From positions 1,600,674-1,664,673 of the forward strand of contig NZ_CP019688.1 in assembly GCF_002287505.1 (NCBI RefSeq): 64,000 nucleotides of DNA, given 5' to 3'. This DNA comes from Corynebacterium glaucum (GTDB taxonomy: Bacteria; Actinomycetota; Actinomycetes; Mycobacteriales; Mycobacteriaceae). Position 1 is the first letter of the stretch, and each line of letters starts with the position of its first letter. The translations under genes were made by a program, and so were the position numbers. The notes beneath the pieces were generated by a model. It did not search any database. It was not told the origin of the DNA and saw only the letters and a list, made by a program, of their open reading frames with translations. Positions 52,743-62,646 of the stretch are shown here, one piece after another.

Positions 52743-52748
52743 TACGCT
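52743..52748 (+). promoter_or_regulatory. -10 box for a probable leaderless pabAB transcript
   Basis: TACGCT ends 6 nt before GTG 52755. No Shine-Dalgarno lies between the box and the GTG. Confidence 0.5.
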
Positions 52749-52754
52749 GCCTCT

Positions 52755-54659
52755 GTGACCATGCCCGAGGGTGCGACGCGTCGCCAAAAGATCCTCCTCG
52801 TTGACAACAACGACTCGTACACGTTCAACCTCGCCCACCTCATCGCGAAGGCGTCGGGCAACGAACCACTCGTCGTCGCCGCCACCGAGGTCGATGCACT
52901 CAACCTCCGAGCACGCATCACAGCCGGCGAGTTCAGCCACATCGTCATCTCCCCCGGCCCCGGCACGCCGGAGAACGACGCGGACTTCGCCGGCTCCCGC
53001 CGCGTAATCGAAGCCGCCGCCAGCATCCCGCTACTCGGCGTCTGCCTCGGCCACCAGGGCCTCGCTGCGCTCGCAGGCAGCCGCGTCACCCGCGCCCCGC
53101 AACCGCGCCACGGCTTCGTCAGCCAGATCACCCACTCCGGCGAAGGCATCTTCGCGGGCCTGCCCCAAAATTTCGACGCCGTGCGCTACCACTCGCTGCA
53201 CATCACCGAAGTCCCCGGCATCACCGTCCACGCACGCAGCGAAGACGGCATCATCCAGGCCCTCAAAGTCGACGACCGACCGCACTGGGGCGTGCAGTTC
53301 CACCCGGAATCAATCCTCACCCAGCACGGTGAGCAGCTCATCAGAAACTTCCTGGGAGCACGGTGGCACATCGAGCATGTGCTTATCGACGCCCTCTTGA
53401 ACCCGCAGCACACCTTCAACGCACTTCGGGCCAACGGGAACCACGCGTTTTGGCTCGACTCTGCGGATGCGCGCGGGCGGTACTCCATCATCGGCGACGC
53501 CACAGGGTCGCTCAGCCGCGTCATCCCCTACCGCCTCGGCGACGATCCGGACATTCTCACCGCGTTGGAACAGGAACTCGACGCGGGCATCGCCAACCCG
53601 CCAGACCTGCCGTTCACTGGCGGGCTCGTGGGATACCTGGGCTACGAATGCGCGCAGCTGACGCTGCCGTACACCTCGCGCCACCACGCCGAAACCCCAG
53701 ACGCGTACTTCGTGCGGCCGCAGTCCTGGATCGTCATCGACCATCAAGAACACGTCGCGCACCTCTGCTGCCTGCACGAAGGCACGCCGACGGAAGAAAC
53801 CGCGCGACTGCTCGCCCGGCTGGAGAGGGCGCTGGAGGGTGTGGATGATGGGTTCAAGGGGGCGTCGATAAGCAATGGCTCCTGGCGAACCGACGGTTAC
53901 CTCGACCGGATCGAGCAAGCCCAGGAGAGTTTGCATGCGGGCGAGAGCTACGAGGTTTGCCTGACTGACACCTACGAGGCGGAGGCGAGCGGCGAGCTTT
54001 ACCCGGCGCTGCGCGCGCACAATCCCGCGCCGTACGCCGCGCACCTGTGCTTCGGCGAGGTGGAAGTGCTGAGTGCGTCGCCGGAGCGATTCCTCACCGT
54101 GCGCGATGGGGTGGTTGAGGCGAAGCCGATTAAGGGCACGATCGCGCGGGATCAGGACCCGGCGCTTTTGACCAGCGACCCGAAGACGCGCGCGGAGAAC
54201 CTAATGATCGTGGACCTGCTGCGCAACGACCTGTCGCGGGTGTGCGTGCCCGGCACGGTTGAAGTGCCGAAGCTGATGGCGGTGGAGACCTATGCCACGG
54301 TGCACCAGCTGGTGTCCACGGTGACCGGGACGCTGCGCAACGATGCTGGCCTAGTGGATCTGCTGCGCGCGGCATTTCCGCCGGGGTCGATGACGGGCGC
54401 GCCGAAGCTGCGCACCTGCGAGATCATCGACGCGCTCGAGACCGGTCCGCGTGGCGTGTACTCGGGTGCGCTGGGCTACCTCGGCTTCGACGGTCAGGCT
54501 GACTTAAGCGTGGTGATCCGCACGGCGGTGCGCACCGGTGAGAAGCTCACCGTCGGCGCGGGCGGCGCGATCGTGCTGGACTCGGATCCTGACGCAGAGC
54601 TCGCTGAGAGGAACCTGAAGGCGCAGGCAGTCCTGGGTGCGTGGTCGGGCAATGCGTAG
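52755..54659 (+). CDS. pabAB: Fused aminodeoxychorismate synthase (PabA-PabB)
   Basis: Makes 4-amino-4-deoxychorismate from chorismate and glutamine for folate synthesis. The N-terminal PabA-like amidotransferase (about 1-200) has LLVDNNDSYTFNLAHL, the catalytic Cys in GVCLGHQGLAAL and HPESILTQHGEQLI (His-Glu). The C-terminal PabB part (about 210-634) has the PIKGTIARD motif typical of PabB (anthranilate synthase has PIAGT), PKTRAENLMIVDLLRNDLSRVC, and AAFPPGSMTGAPKLRTCEIID. GTG 52755 is probably leaderless. pabC overlaps its stop. Confidence 0.95.
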   Translation: MTMPEGATRRQKILLVDNNDSYTFNLAHLIAKASGNEPLVVAATEVDALNLRARITAGEFSHIVISPGPGTPENDADFAGSRRVIEAAASIPLLGVCLGHQGLAALAGSRVTRAPQPRHGFVSQITHSGEGIFAGLPQNFDAVRYHSLHITEVPGITVHARSEDGIIQALKVDDRPHWGVQFHPESILTQHGEQLIRNFLGARWHIEHVLIDALLNPQHTFNALRANGNHAFWLDSADARGRYSIIGDATGSLSRVIPYRLGDDPDILTALEQELDAGIANPPDLPFTGGLVGYLGYECAQLTLPYTSRHHAETPDAYFVRPQSWIVIDHQEHVAHLCCLHEGTPTEETARLLARLERALEGVDDGFKGASISNGSWRTDGYLDRIEQAQESLHAGESYEVCLTDTYEAEASGELYPALRAHNPAPYAAHLCFGEVEVLSASPERFLTVRDGVVEAKPIKGTIARDQDPALLTSDPKTRAENLMIVDLLRNDLSRVCVPGTVEVPKLMAVETYATVHQLVSTVTGTLRNDAGLVDLLRAAFPPGSMTGAPKLRTCEIIDALETGPRGVYSGALGYLGFDGQADLSVVIRTAVRTGEKLTVGAGGAIVLDSDPDAELAERNLKAQAVLGAWSGNA

Positions 54660-55407
54660 CTACCGTTGGGCCGACGGCGGGCTCGTCGCGTGCGACTCCA
54701 CCCAGGGAACGTTCACCGTCGCCGACTCTTGGCGGCACTCCCGCGGCCGCGCCCACGGCCTCGCGGAACACATCGCGCGCTTCGAAGCCACCGCCGGCCC
54801 GCTCCCCCGAGGCTTCCTCGACGCTCTGTTGGGTGTGCTCGACCCATCGCTCGAGCTCTTCCCCCGCATCGCACTCAGTCAGGGGCAATTGCTTGTCGAC
54901 GTTCGCGTTGCACCCACCGCACGCACCCACACAACCCTAACGTATGTCCGCGCCGCTACCGACACCGCAGATCCCCGCACGCAGCCGCTGGTGAAAGGCC
55001 CCGACTTCCCAGCACTCGCCACATACCGGGAACGCCATCAGGTTGCGGGCACCGATGACACGGTGATCACCGACGCCGACGGCTCGCTTCTGGAGACCAC
55101 CACCGGCGCGCTGGTCGCGTGGGTTGACGACGCGCTGGTTGCTCCCGACGGCGTGTGGCTGCCCAGCATCACCCTTGCGCAGGTGGCGGAGCGGGCGAGG
55201 GCGTTGGGCCTAGGCGTCGTCAAGCAAAAGCTCTCTTTGGAACTGTGTGCGAGTGCTCCGCTGTGGTTTTTGAACTCCCTGCATGGTGTGAGCCCGGTGA
55301 GCGAACTGCGCGCGGGTGAGCAAACGGTAACCCCTCCCGCGCACCCGGACGCTGCCGACTGGCAGGCCTGGTGGTGGGAGGGGTTTGAGAGTGTAACTAC
55401 GGCTTAG
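54652..55407 (+). CDS. pabC: Aminodeoxychorismate lyase-like class IV PLP enzyme
   Basis: Releases p-aminobenzoate and pyruvate from aminodeoxychorismate. The 251 residues from ATG 54652 (MRSYRWADGGLVACDSTQGTFTVADSWRHSRGRAHGLAEHIARF) fold as class IV aminotransferases: a candidate PLP Lys in QPLVKGPDFPAL, LLETTTGALVAW and the C-terminal NSLHGVSPVSEL. The ATG overlaps the pabAB stop (8 bp), supporting a common operon. The order of catalytic residues is less canonical than in E. coli PabC. Confidence 0.88.
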   Translation: MRSYRWADGGLVACDSTQGTFTVADSWRHSRGRAHGLAEHIARFEATAGPLPRGFLDALLGVLDPSLELFPRIALSQGQLLVDVRVAPTARTHTTLTYVRAATDTADPRTQPLVKGPDFPALATYRERHQVAGTDDTVITDADGSLLETTTGALVAWVDDALVAPDGVWLPSITLAQVAERARALGLGVVKQKLSLELCASAPLWFLNSLHGVSPVSELRAGEQTVTPPAHPDAADWQAWWWEGFESVTTA

Positions 55408-55918
55408 CTACCTGGACAACCTTGCGGTCACCCAACGGTGCCTTGAGCGGCACGACCATGCTGCCTTCGAGGGCAATGGCGATGCAGGCTTCCGGCGCGT
55501 TAGGCAGGGCACCCGAGTAGAGGCGTACCTTCACCTCGGTATCGGTCTCTTCAACATCGGCGTATTGGCCGTAGCATTCCGGAGTGCCGGTGGTGTAGAA
55601 GATACGCACGGCGTTGCTACCTTCGACCTTTTCCCACTTCGACCACGCGGTCTCTTGAGCTTGCTTGATCGAGCGGTTCGGAGTGATGTCGGAGTCGCGC
55701 GATGCGGGACCGGTTCCAGTGCCAGGCTCGGTGGTTGGCGTAGTGGAGGTGACCGGAGTCGAGGTGACGGTGGTGGCGGTGGAGGACGACTTATCGGAGG
55801 AACCCGACCCAGTGCCGGCGTTCAAGCCGACAATGAGCCCAATCACGGTGAGCAGGCCGACGATGCCGGCAATGATCTGCTCGATAGGGAGCGGAAGCTG
55901 TGGAAGGCGCATACTCAT
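55397..55918 (-). CDS. Putative exported protein with one copy of the repeat in the 51964 gene
   Basis: A 173-residue protein with an N-terminal hydrophobic segment (about 10-35, IIAGIVGLLTVIGLIVGLNAG), a Ser/Thr/Pro-rich stalk (about 38-75) and a domain matching the repeat of the 51964 gene: FYTTGTPECYGQYADVEETDTEVKVRLYSGALPNAPEACIAIALEG...APLGDRKVV. The start is ATG 55918; GTG 55927 is possible, with no clear Shine-Dalgarno. The 3' end overlaps the convergent pabC by 11 bp. The function is unknown. Confidence 0.7.
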   Translation of the reverse strand: MSMRLPQLPLPIEQIIAGIVGLLTVIGLIVGLNAGTGSGSSDKSSSTATTVTSTPVTSTTPTTEPGTGTGPASRDSDITPNRSIKQAQETAWSKWEKVEGSNAVRIFYTTGTPECYGQYADVEETDTEVKVRLYSGALPNAPEACIAIALEGSMVVPLKAPLGDRKVVQVAKP

Positions 55919-55999
55919 GTTGTACACCGCACGAAACTATCGCACAACCCTATCAATCAGGTTTTTCTCAGGGGGATGCGACCCCCTCAGTGGCTGGAG

Positions 56000-58423
56000 C
56001 TACCCCGCCCGCTGCGCAAGCACCTGTCCGGTCGCGGTGTCGCACTCGGCGAGTTGTGCCGGAGTGCCTTCGGCGACCACTTGCCCGCCGTCGTTTCCGG
56101 CGCCGGGACCCATCTCGATGACGCGGTCCGCCTGCGCGATTACTGAGAGGTCGTGCTCAACTACGATCACGGTCTGGCCTGCATCGACGAGACTGTTGAG
56201 CTCCTTGACCAGCAACGCCACGTCCGCAGGGTGGAGACCGGTGGTGGGCTCGTCGAGGAGGTAGACGGTGTGACCTCGGCGCGAGTTGCGGGAGCGCTGC
56301 AACTCAGTCGCTAGCTTGATGCGCTGCGCCTCGCCGCCGGAGAGCTCCGGAGCACCTTGCCCGAGCCGCAGATACCCCAGTCCGACTGCTTGGAGGGTCT
56401 CCACAGCGCGGCGGATCCTCGGCTCGTCGGCGAACACGCCTGCGGCTTCGTCGACGGTCAGCTCGAGAACCTCGGCGATGTTCAGGCCCTCCCAGGTGAC
56501 TTCGAGTGTCTCGTCGTTGTAGCGAGCACCGTGGCAATCCGGGCAGGTGGTGTAGGACCCGGGCAAGAACACCAGCTCCACCTCGATCTTGCCGGCGCCG
56601 CCGCAGGTCGGGCACTGCCCCTGCTTCACGTTGTAGGAGAACCGCGACACGCTCCACTTACGCTGCTTCGCCTCGGTGGTGTCCGCGAAGAGTTTGCGCA
56701 CACCGTCGAACAGCCCCGTGTACGTGGCCAGCGTCGAGCGCGGGGTACGTCCGATCGGCTTCTGGGTGATCTGCACGACTCGGCTGACAGCGTCGAAGCC
56801 CTCGCGCTTATCGACGGCCCATCCGTTATCCCCCGCTATCGCCTCCGACTCGGCCTCGTCGTTGTCCTCATCCACGACTGCAGAGGCAGCCTCGCGCAGC
56901 ACACCAGCGAGCACGGTGCTGACCAACGTGGATTTGCCGGAGCCGGACACACCGGCCACAGCGGTGAACTGCCCGAGCCCAAACTCAACGTCCAAGCCGC
57001 TGATGGAACGGGCTTCCACCCCGGAAAGCGTCAGGGTGCCGGTGGCGGAGCGTGGGGCGTCGTTCAGCGTCAAGGTACGGTTGGCCAGCGCCGTCGCGGT
57101 GGGCGCGTCGCCGGTGTAGTCGCTGGTCGGTCCGGAGTAGACAACCTCGCCGCCGCGTTCACCGGCGAGCGGGCCGACGTCGACAAGCCAGTCAGTCTGC
57201 GCAACGAGTTCCATGTCGTGCTCGACCAGGAACACCGAGTTACCGGCGTCGATGAAGCGCCGGCAGATGTCCAGCACCGCGCCACGCTCAGCTGGGTGCA
57301 GGCCGGCGGAGGGCTCGTCCAGCACGTATGCCACCCCGAACAGGCCGGAACGGAGTTGGGCGGACAGGCGGATGCGCTGCAGCTCACCCGCGGACAGTGT
57401 CGGTGCGGGACGATCCAAGCTCAGGTGTGCAAGACCCAGGTCAAGTGCAGATTGCAATGCCGGGAGGATCTGTTTGAGCAGCAGGTCCTCGGCGGAACCC
57501 GCCTGAGGCTTTTGCGCGGCAAGGGTCTCGTGAACGCGGTCCAGAGGCAGGGCGCCGAGCTCGTCGATAGGCATGCCCGCATAGGTGACCTTGAGCGCCT
57601 CGGGGTTGAGGCGCCGGCCGTTGCAGGTCTCGCACACTCGCGATTCCATGTAGGACAGCACGCGTTTGCGCAGCGTGTCGGACTGGGTTTCGGCGAGTGT
57701 ATTGGTTAGATACGAGGCCACCGAGCGCCATGTGCCCTGGTAGTTTCGCTGAATCTGGTCCGCACCGCGCAGGGGTTTGACGGTGACCACGGGGCGTTCG
57801 TCGGTGAACAGGATCCACTCCCGGTCCTTTTCCGGTAGGTCCTGCCAGGGGGTGTCGAGGTCGTAGCCCAGCGTCTGCAGGATGTCGTGGAAGTTCTTGC
57901 CTGCCCAGGCTCCCGGCCACGCTTGGATTGCACCATCTTCGATGGACAGGGTCGGATCCGGCACCATGGATTGCTCCGTCGGCTCGTGCACCACGCCCGT
58001 ACCCTGGCACGTCGGGCACATGCCCTCGGGTGTGTTGGGTGAAAACGAGTCGGAGTAGAGTCCCTTCGGGTTCTCGCCGGAGCGCGAGTACAGCAGGCGG
58101 ATGCTGTTGGACAGCGCGGAGACGGTGCCCACCGTGGAGCGTGCTCCGCCGCCTGAGGTGGACTGCTCCAAAGCGACGGTCGGCGGGAGGCCCTCAACTG
58201 AGCCGACCTGCGGGTCCACCGCAGACCCGATGAGGCGGCGTGCGAATGGCGCTACCGATTCTAGGTAGCGCCGCTGCCCCTCCCCGTGGATGGTGCCGAA
58301 TGCCAGCGAGGACTTGCCCGAGCCGGAGACTCCGGTCACCGCCACGAGCTGCCCGCGCGGGATGTCTACGTCGACGTTGCGCAGGTTGTGAAGGTGGGCA
58401 TCGCGAATCTCAATGTCAGCCAT
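56000..58423 (-). CDS. UvrA2-like tandem ABC ATPase (short UvrA)
   Basis: Tandem ABC ATPase of 807 residues, shorter than the 940-970 of housekeeping UvrA and lacking the UvrB-binding domain region. Walker A motifs [16 protein letters not shown] and [31 protein letters not shown] and [15 protein letters not shown] signatures, and zinc-finger Cys clusters (CPTCQG, CETCNG, CPTCGG, CPDCHG) are present. UvrA2-type proteins have been linked to drug and DNA-damage tolerance rather than canonical excision. ATG 58423 is preferred. Confidence 0.88.
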   Translation of the reverse strand: MADIEIRDAHLHNLRNVDVDIPRGQLVAVTGVSGSGKSSLAFGTIHGEGQRRYLESVAPFARRLIGSAVDPQVGSVEGLPPTVALEQSTSGGGARSTVGTVSALSNSIRLLYSRSGENPKGLYSDSFSPNTPEGMCPTCQGTGVVHEPTEQSMVPDPTLSIEDGAIQAWPGAWAGKNFHDILQTLGYDLDTPWQDLPEKDREWILFTDERPVVTVKPLRGADQIQRNYQGTWRSVASYLTNTLAETQSDTLRKRVLSYMESRVCETCNGRRLNPEALKVTYAGMPIDELGALPLDRVHETLAAQKPQAGSAEDLLLKQILPALQSALDLGLAHLSLDRPAPTLSAGELQRIRLSAQLRSGLFGVAYVLDEPSAGLHPAERGAVLDICRRFIDAGNSVFLVEHDMELVAQTDWLVDVGPLAGERGGEVVYSGPTSDYTGDAPTATALANRTLTLNDAPRSATGTLTLSGVEARSISGLDVEFGLGQFTAVAGVSGSGKSTLVSTVLAGVLREAASAVVDEDNDEAESEAIAGDNGWAVDKREGFDAVSRVVQITQKPIGRTPRSTLATYTGLFDGVRKLFADTTEAKQRKWSVSRFSYNVKQGQCPTCGGAGKIEVELVFLPGSYTTCPDCHGARYNDETLEVTWEGLNIAEVLELTVDEAAGVFADEPRIRRAVETLQAVGLGYLRLGQGAPELSGGEAQRIKLATELQRSRNSRRGHTVYLLDEPTTGLHPADVALLVKELNSLVDAGQTVIVVEHDLSVIAQADRVIEMGPGAGNDGGQVVAEGTPAQLAECDTATGQVLAQRAG

Positions 58424-58480
58424 GCCCACCGAGGGTAGCGCCTCCCCCCTAGAGCTCTCCCGCTAGCACGGGGTCGGGAT

Positions 58481-58511
58481 AAGGCCGGTGCACACCTGAT
58501 CCGGCCTTTTT
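58481..58511. terminator. Hairpin terminator downstream of pyk
   Basis: Eight-nucleotide arms AAGGCCGG (58481-58488) and CCGGCCTT (58501-58508) are exact complements with a 12-nt loop, followed on the plus strand by five T's (58507-58511). It lies between the pyk stop (58537) and the next gene's start; the T-run is better placed for plus-strand reading, so minus-strand termination is only moderately supported. Confidence 0.5.
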
Positions 58512-58536
58512 GGGTGCTAGAACAACTCTGCTCGCA

Positions 58537-59964
58537 CTACTGCGGGTTCCGGGTGTCCTCACCGAGCTGGTGCACGTGAATCGTGTTCGTCGTGCCGGAG
58601 ACCCCTGGCGGGGTACCGGCGACAACCACCATGGTGTCGCCCGGGTTGTACTTATCCACCGCGAGCAGCTGCTCATCCACGGTGCGGATCATGTCATCTG
58701 TGGAATACACGTCCGGGCACAGGAAGGTCTCTACGCCCCACGTCACGGCCAGCTGCGAGCGCACCTGCTGCACCGGGGTGAAGACCAACAGCGGCAGATC
58801 CGGGTGCAGGCGCGCAACACGACGCGCGGTGTCACCCGAGGTGGTGAAGGTGACAATCGCCTTCGCGTTCAGGCGGGTAGCAATGTCGTTCGCGGAGTAC
58901 GAGACCACGCCGCGCTTGGTGCGCGGAATGTGGTTGAGCGGCGGCACGGAGCCCATCGTCTCCGCAGAACGCACGATGCGAGCCATGGTGCGCACCACAT
59001 TGTGCGGGTCCACACCCACCGAGGTCTCACCGGACAGCATCACCGCGTCCGCACCATCGAGAACCGCATTCGCCACGTCGGAAGCTTCAGCACGAGTTGG
59101 GCGGGAGTTCTCGATCATCGAGTCGAGCATTTGCGTTGCGACGATCACCGGTTTGGCGTTCTCACGCGCAATCTGAATCACACGCTTTTGCACCAGCGGC
59201 ACCTGCTCAAGCGGTATCTCCACACCCAGGTCACCGCGAGCAACCATGACCGCGTCGAAAGCGAGCACGATCGACTCGAGTGCGTCGACGGCTTCCGGTT
59301 TCTCCAACTTCGCGATCACCGGAACGCGGCGGCCGACCTCGTCCATGATCTCGTGGACCAGGTCCACATCAGACGGAGAGCGCACAAAGGAGAGCGCGAT
59401 CATGTCGACGCCGAGACGCAGCGCGAAGCGGAGGTCTTCCTTGTCCTTCTCGCTCAGCGCCGGAACCGAAATGTTCATGCCCGGAAGGGACACACCCTTG
59501 TTGTTGGAAACGGGCCCACCTTCGGTCACCTCGCAGACAACATCGTTGCCGTCGACTTCGAGGCAGACGAGGCCGACCTTGCCATCGTCGACAAGCAAGC
59601 GATCGCCCGGCTTCGCATCCTGGGCCAGGTTCTTGTACGTCGTGGAAACGCGTTCGTGCGTGCCCTCGACGTCGTCGACGGTGATGCGGACAACCTCCCC
59701 GGTCTCCCAAACCGTCTTGCCGTCGCCCTCAAAGCGGCCAAGACGAATCTTCGGGCCCTGCAGGTCAGCCAGGATGCCGACGGCGTGGCCGGTTTCATCC
59801 GTGGCCTCGCGCACCCAGCGGTAGTTTTGCTCGTGGTCGGGGTAGTCACCGTGGGAGAAGTTCAGACGGGCAACGTCCATGCCGTCGCGAACAAGTCCCA
59901 GAATTGCATCCTTATTGGCCACTGCCGGGCCAAGCGTACATACGATCTTTGTTCGTCTATCCAC
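58537..59964 (-). CDS. pyk: Pyruvate kinase
   Basis: Converts PEP and ADP to pyruvate and ATP. The 475-residue sequence starts MDRRTKIVCTLGPAVANKDAILGLVRDGMDVARLNFSHGDY, and has DLQGPKIRLGRFEG, SEKDKEDLRFAL, IAKLEKPEAVDALESIVLAFDAVMVARGDLGVEIPLEQVP and the MLSGETSVGVDPHNVVRTMARIVRSAE block. The C-terminal allosteric domain is present. It is monocistronic, with a hairpin terminator. Confidence 0.97.
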   Translation of the reverse strand: MDRRTKIVCTLGPAVANKDAILGLVRDGMDVARLNFSHGDYPDHEQNYRWVREATDETGHAVGILADLQGPKIRLGRFEGDGKTVWETGEVVRITVDDVEGTHERVSTTYKNLAQDAKPGDRLLVDDGKVGLVCLEVDGNDVVCEVTEGGPVSNNKGVSLPGMNISVPALSEKDKEDLRFALRLGVDMIALSFVRSPSDVDLVHEIMDEVGRRVPVIAKLEKPEAVDALESIVLAFDAVMVARGDLGVEIPLEQVPLVQKRVIQIARENAKPVIVATQMLDSMIENSRPTRAEASDVANAVLDGADAVMLSGETSVGVDPHNVVRTMARIVRSAETMGSVPPLNHIPRTKRGVVSYSANDIATRLNAKAIVTFTTSGDTARRVARLHPDLPLLVFTPVQQVRSQLAVTWGVETFLCPDVYSTDDMIRTVDEQLLAVDKYNPGDTMVVVAGTPPGVSGTTNTIHVHQLGEDTRNPQ

Positions 59965-60036
59965 GTCGTTTAAACCTAATTCCTGTCGGCGGTTTCCACA
60001 GACCTAGCGCGGATAAAGTAGCGCAGTTACGAAGCT

Positions 60037-61023
60037 TTAGTCCCGCGCGTGCGGCCCGTCTTCCACTCGCCCACCATACCGATTTTCACGCTCGTGGCGC
60101 GTGGCCGAAGTGCTCCCCGTTGCCGTGGACTGCGTGCTCTCAGCCAACTCCTCTGGGTGCTGTTCCCGGTAAAAACCGGGGTCGACTTCCGCCGGGGTCT
60201 CCCTCCCCTTCGGTGCCCGAAGGAACAGAATCAGGCCCACGATGAACATGATTCCGGATACCCAAGTGTTCACCCGCAGTCCGAGGATCGTGTTCGCCTC
60301 GTCGGTGCGCATGAGCTCGATGAAGAAGCGGCCGAAGGTGTAGCCGGCGACGTACAGCCACATCACACGGCCGTGGCCGAGTCGGAACTTCTTGTCTGCC
60401 CAGATCAGCACAAAGAAGATGAGGACGTTCCAGATCAGCTCGTAGAGGAACGTCGGGTGGACGCTGGCGATCACCTCGCCGGTGGAGATACCGGTGATCG
60501 GCGCGTAGTTGCCCGCCTCGTCCACGCGGTAGTACAGATCGAGTGCCCACGGCACGTCCGTCGGTGCGCCGTAGAGCTCTTGGTTGAACCAGTTGCCCAA
60601 CCGCCCGATGCCTTGCGCGAGGATCACTCCAGGCGCCAGGGCGTCAGCGAGCGGGAAGAACGGCAGCTGCTTGTAGCGCATCAGCCCCCACAGTGCGAGC
60701 GCGCCGAGCGCGACTGCACCCCAAATCCCGAGTCCTCCGGCGGAGATGTTGAACGCCTGCCAGGGGTTCTTGCCCTCGCCGAAGTACTTGTCGTAATCCG
60801 TGATCACGTGATACAACCGGCCGCCGATAATGCCGGCGGGAATGCACACGATCGCCGCGTCCAGCACGGTTTCCGGGTTGCCGCCGCGGGCTGCGTAGCG
60901 GCGCATCCCGATTCGCATCCCGACGATGATGCCTGCGATGATGCACAGCGCGTAGGCACGAATGGGCACGGGCCCGAGGTACCAGACGCCTTGCGGCGGC
61001 GACGGAATGTTGGCCAGGATCAT
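60037..61023 (-). CDS. lgt: Prolipoprotein diacylglyceryl transferase
   Basis: Membrane enzyme that attaches diacylglycerol to the lipobox Cys of prolipoproteins. The 328 residues from ATG 61023 have about seven transmembrane segments, the signature [19 protein letters not shown], and the catalytic loop [24 protein letters not shown], plus [12 protein letters not shown]. The C-terminus has a polar tail of about 60 residues. The start may also be GTG 61032. It lies downstream of the TrpC-like gene. Confidence 0.95.
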   Translation of the reverse strand: MILANIPSPPQGVWYLGPVPIRAYALCIIAGIIVGMRIGMRRYAARGGNPETVLDAAIVCIPAGIIGGRLYHVITDYDKYFGEGKNPWQAFNISAGGLGIWGAVALGALALWGLMRYKQLPFFPLADALAPGVILAQGIGRLGNWFNQELYGAPTDVPWALDLYYRVDEAGNYAPITGISTGEVIASVHPTFLYELIWNVLIFFVLIWADKKFRLGHGRVMWLYVAGYTFGRFFIELMRTDEANTILGLRVNTWVSGIMFIVGLILFLRAPKGRETPAEVDPGFYREQHPEELAESTQSTATGSTSATRHERENRYGGRVEDGPHARD

Positions 61024-61087
61024 GGTTTCCACGCCCAACAGTATGCCCTACGCCAATCTTGGCTCTCGGGCTGAGTGAGGCTCAGAC

Positions 61088-61906
61088 CTAGCGACGAGAC
61101 GGGCAGGAGGGGTGCTGGCCTGCTGCGGCCAGCTTACGAGTAGCCGCAAAAATGTCCTCGCCGCTCATGATGGCCTCAGCGGCGAGGACAGCATCGGCAC
61201 CGCACGACGCGGCGTCGATCAGGTCGCGCACTCCGCGCACACCTCCGAGCGAAATCTTGATGACCTCGCTGGGTAACCCGGGCACGATTTCGGCGAAGGC
61301 GCCGCGCTGCAGATCGTTGGTGTCGAAGGTCCAGGAGTTCACCGCGACCACACTCGCCCCTGCGGCAAGCGCTCGGTCCGCTTCTTCCGGCGTGCGCACC
61401 TCCGCCATTACGACCATGCCTAGCGACTCCGCGCGGTCTAAAAGCGCGCAGAGCCTCGCTTGCTCCAAGATTCCCACCTGCAGCGGCACAGCATCCGCGC
61501 CGTAGCAGCGGGCTTCGTGGATTTGGTACGGGTCCACGATCACGTCGCGGCACACCATCGGCAGCTCGACTGCGTCGCGGGCCTCGGCCATGTCGTTGAG
61601 CGAGCCGTCGAAACGCAAGCGCTCCGTCTGGCAAGCGATGAGGTGAGCCCCACCCTCTTCGATCGCGCGGGCGACATCCGCGATGTCGCGGCGTTCCACA
61701 CCGGTGGGACCATAGACCGGGGAGTTCAGCTTGATCTCGGCGATGACACTGCAGCCGTTGCGCAGTAGTGCGGCTCGGGCATCGCGGGTGGGTGCCATGG
61801 CGCGCGACCGCGCTTTGATGTCCTGGAAAGACACGAGAGCTTCACGCTTGGCGACGTCTCGCAGCACGCCGGAGACGACCTCGTTCGCCGCGCTCGGGGC
61901 AAGCAT
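61088..61906 (-). CDS. Divergent IGPS-like (TrpC-like) TIM-barrel protein
   Basis: A 272-residue protein clearly homologous to indole-3-glycerol-phosphate synthase (AEIKLNSPVYGPTG, RFDGSLNDMAEARDAVELPM, VDPYQIHEARCYGADAVPLQ). However, the catalytic Lys of the CKD motif is Arg120 (CRD), the NNR loop is N190-S191-W192, and the ISESG motif is ISLGG (219-222, Glu to Leu). Glu57, Lys59 and Glu169 remain. It probably does not catalyse normal IGPS chemistry. ATG 61906 has GAGGTGG upstream. It lies between hisI/membrane protein and lgt, as in other corynebacteria; no other trp gene is nearby. Confidence 0.85.
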   Translation of the reverse strand: MLAPSAANEVVSGVLRDVAKREALVSFQDIKARSRAMAPTRDARAALLRNGCSVIAEIKLNSPVYGPTGVERRDIADVARAIEEGGAHLIACQTERLRFDGSLNDMAEARDAVELPMVCRDVIVDPYQIHEARCYGADAVPLQVGILEQARLCALLDRAESLGMVVMAEVRTPEEADRALAAGASVVAVNSWTFDTNDLQRGAFAEIVPGLPSEVIKISLGGVRGVRDLIDAASCGADAVLAAEAIMSGEDIFAATRKLAAAGQHPSCPSRR

Positions 61907-61980
61907 GACCACCTCGCTTCACGTGTCGGACGAACCTCTACTTAGTTTCAGGGTAGTTCGCGGGCTGCGACATCACGAAA

Positions 61981-62646
61981 TCACCCTTTGGTATCGGTCG
62001 AGTAATCCGTCGGATCGATGTCCGCATCGAGCGCGTCCCACATCACGCGGCCCGAATCCGGCTTGGTCTCCATGTCCTCTCGGAGGTGCTCGCGGCGCAC
62101 CGCCTCCTTCTCGTACTTGTTCTGTTTCGGGGCGTCGGCGCCCGGGCGCAGAGCTGCCACAATCCCGCCTGTCAGTGCGAGTAAGCACCCAAGCACCGCT
62201 ACCATGGGCCCGGTGCTGGGCACGTCGACGGCGGTGATCTCCGCCCACTGCCCGATCGTGTCGCCGACGTTGGTCGAAGCGACTGCCTCGGAGCGGGAAG
62301 TCAAGATCGCATGCACGCGTTCTGGATCCGCTCCCCGGATGAGCAATTGGAGGGGCGAGATGGCAACCGCCGCGGCGGCGATGGCGCTGACGGTGCCGAC
62401 GATGCGGCGGCCAAGGCGTCGTAAAGCAAACGCTCCAATCATGCCGACCAGAAGCAATAAGGCGACTGCTGTGGTCTCGAGCGACCAGTCTGCGCCTGGC
62501 AGCGAGACGGTGCCGTTGCCGCTGAGCTCATCGGTGTAGCCTGCGGAAACCCAGGTCAAGCGCGAGGCGATCCACAGCAGCGCGGCACCGAGGCCGATGA
62601 GCGCGGCGCCGGTGCGGCTCAAACCCTTGTCGACGGCCTGGGTCAC
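61981..62646 (-). CDS. Trp-associated membrane protein (TIGR02234-like)
   Basis: A 221-residue polytopic protein with four hydrophobic segments (about 13-32, 55-78, 80-100, 145-170) and a Lys/Glu-rich cytosolic tail. It resembles actinobacterial Trp-operon-associated membrane proteins found next to hisI and trpC ([44 protein letters not shown]). GTG 62646 overlaps the hisI stop (GTGA), so it is coupled to hisI. The function is unknown. Confidence 0.78.
   Translation of the reverse strand: MTQAVDKGLSRTGAALIGLGAALLWIASRLTWVSAGYTDELSGNGTVSLPGADWSLETTAVALLLLVGMIGAFALRRLGRRIVGTVSAIAAAAVAISPLQLLIRGADPERVHAILTSRSEAVASTNVGDTIGQWAEITAVDVPSTGPMVAVLGCLLALTGGIVAALRPGADAPKQNKYEKEAVRREHLREDMETKPDSGRVMWDALDADIDPTDYSTDTKG

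Noticed and set aside
55971..55986. GGGGG-ATGCGA-CCCCC hairpin after uvrA2 as an intrinsic terminator
   Set aside because: The tail on the minus strand is A-rich rather than T-rich, so it does not look like a terminator for either neighbour; I list it only as a palindrome.
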